Shown here in pieces: positions 63,399 to 64,000 of a DNA stretch of 64,000 bases. The notes beneath the pieces are model-generated. The model saw only the letters and a list, made by a program, of their open reading frames with translations. It had not been told where the DNA came from and did no database searches. Each line of letters opens with the position of its first letter. The stretch's first letter is position 1. Origin of the DNA: Pseudomonas putida (GTDB lineage Bacteria; Pseudomonadota; Gammaproteobacteria; Pseudomonadales; Pseudomonadaceae); assembly GCF_022627325.1 (NCBI RefSeq), contig NZ_JAETZZ010000009.1:186001-250000 (forward strand), in the 5' to 3' direction. The translations under genes were made by a program, and so were the position numbers.

Positions 63399-64000
63399 TC
63401 AGCCTCGCCGCAGATGCAACTCCTGGCGCAGATCGGCGAGGTAAGGAAACGCTTTGCGTCCCTGCACCACCTGCTCTTGCGCCAAGTCCGCCAGCAACTG
63501 GCACTCCTCCCGGCCGGCCATGGCCAGCACGCTGCCATCCGGCCCGATGATGCTGCTCTGGCCGCAGTACTGGATTTCGCCCTCGGCCCCGCAATAGTTG
63601 GCATACACCAGGTAGCACTGGTTTTCCTGGGCCCGGGAGCGCACGGTTACCTGACAGACAAAATCATACGGTGCCATGTTCGCGGTCGGCACCAGGATCA
63701 GCTCAGCGCCGTCCAGCGCCAGGCGCCGGGCATTTTCCGGGAACTCGACGTCGTAGCAGATCAGCAGCCCGACCTTCCAGCCTTCCAGCTCGACGACCGG
63801 AAAGTGGTCGGCGCCCGCACTGAACATGCCGCGGTCCAGCTCACCGAACAGGTGCGTCTTGCGGTAGTTGCACAGGCTACGGCCATGAGCGTCGATCAGT
63901 TGCACGCTGTTGTAGATCGCGCCATCGTCAGTGCGCTCGGGGTAGCCATAGACGATGGCGATGCGATGCGCCTGGGCGATCTCCACCACCTCCATGGCCG
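63399..64000 (-). CDS. Carbon-nitrogen hydrolase (nitrilase family), 5' truncated
   Basis: At least 200 residues; the frame runs off the window edge, so the start is missing and the Met at 63995 is not necessarily the start. The catalytic Lys is in N-Y-R-K-T-H-L-F-G and the nucleophile Cys in G-L-L-I-C-Y-D-V-E-F-P-E; the first Glu must lie outside the window. T-A-N-M-A-P-Y-D and R-A-Q-E-N-Q-C-Y-L-V-Y-A-N fit omega-amidase or amidase-like members. It lies 46 nt upstream of pqqF on the same strand and may be co-transcribed. Substrate unknown. Confidence 0.9.
   Translation of the reverse strand, partial: AMEVVEIAQAHRIAIVYGYPERTDDGAIYNSVQLIDAHGRSLCNYRKTHLFGELDRGMFSAGADHFPVVELEGWKVGLLICYDVEFPENARRLALDGAELILVPTANMAPYDFVCQVTVRSRAQENQCYLVYANYCGAEGEIQYCGQSSIIGPDGSVLAMAGREECQLLADLAQEQVVQGRKAFPYLADLRQELHLRRG

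Overview
The window reads as chromosomal DNA of a fluorescent pseudomonad of the Pseudomonas putida group. This rests on high-GC coding with strong third-position GC, P. putida-type REP palindromes around a GCCGGCTTGCCGGCGAT core, and gene order I recall from P. putida and P. aeruginosa: creBCD, aceEF/glnE/waaFCG, glcB, bioBFHCD and pqqFABCDE. Most of it is core genome. I found no rRNA, tRNA, prophage, IS element or CRISPR array. About 47 protein genes are supported, plus one regulatory sRNA. The two genes at the window edges are cut.

Layout. 1-4139: a truncated retropepsin-like Zn_protease-family gene, then creBCD. 4369-5664: msrA with a glutathione transferase. 5830-8520: a GAF/PAS protein with a degenerate GGDEF and an intact EAL. 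8790-13098: aceEF (pyruvate dehydrogenase), divergent from glnE. 16616-23576: a tightly overlapping LPS inner-core operon, waaF-waaC-waaG-waaP followed by three more kinase-fold genes. 23537-26338: a 933-residue protein resembling dermonecrotic-toxin (DUF6543-like) proteins, the most accessory-looking gene here. 26405-31859: a Fur-box-preceded iron cell-surface-signalling cluster (fecI-like sigma, fecR-like anti-sigma, TonB receptor, PepSY membrane protein, small two-helix protein). 32015-34659: a DnaQ-like exonuclease with a cNMP/CBS/DUF294 protein. 34845-35288: a lone receiver-domain protein. 35418-37595: glcB, divergent from a gcvR-like gene. 38789-42314: rarD, srkA, modE and comF. 42404-46862: the complete biotin operon bioBFHCD. 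46981-52787: a small flagellar-rod-like orphan protein, then two long acyl-CoA dehydrogenase paralogues flanking a membrane diguanylate cyclase. 52904-53033: the sRNA RsmY behind a GacA box. 53047-55847: a LysR regulator, a class-III aminotransferase and a Pmp3 peptide. 55879-64000: the PQQ cluster (pqqF, A, B, C, D, E and a prolyl-oligopeptidase), with a truncated nitrilase-family gene at the edge.

How it fits together. Central carbon control is a visible theme. Two perfect or near-perfect 15-bp palindromes precede aceE, and a 28-bp version with the same half-sites precedes glcB. That is the arrangement I recall for the KDPG-responsive regulator RccR, which switches between pyruvate dehydrogenase and the glyoxylate shunt. 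Other recognisable operators are a BirA-type operator over a -35 box at bioB, a PsrA-type box before the first acyl-CoA dehydrogenase, a Fur-type box before the sigma gene, a possible CreB box before creD, and the GacA box of rsmY. Envelope building (LPS core phosphorylation), iron uptake, c-di-GMP signalling and Gac/Rsm control sit close together.

The observations most worth following are the toxin-like gene overlapping the LPS operon tail, the LPS kinase-like protein that has Cys at the usual catalytic-Asp position, the flagellar-rod-like orphan after bioD, the 43-bp-arm hairpin ending 3 nt before the creB start, and the paired DnaA boxes after the gcvR-like gene.
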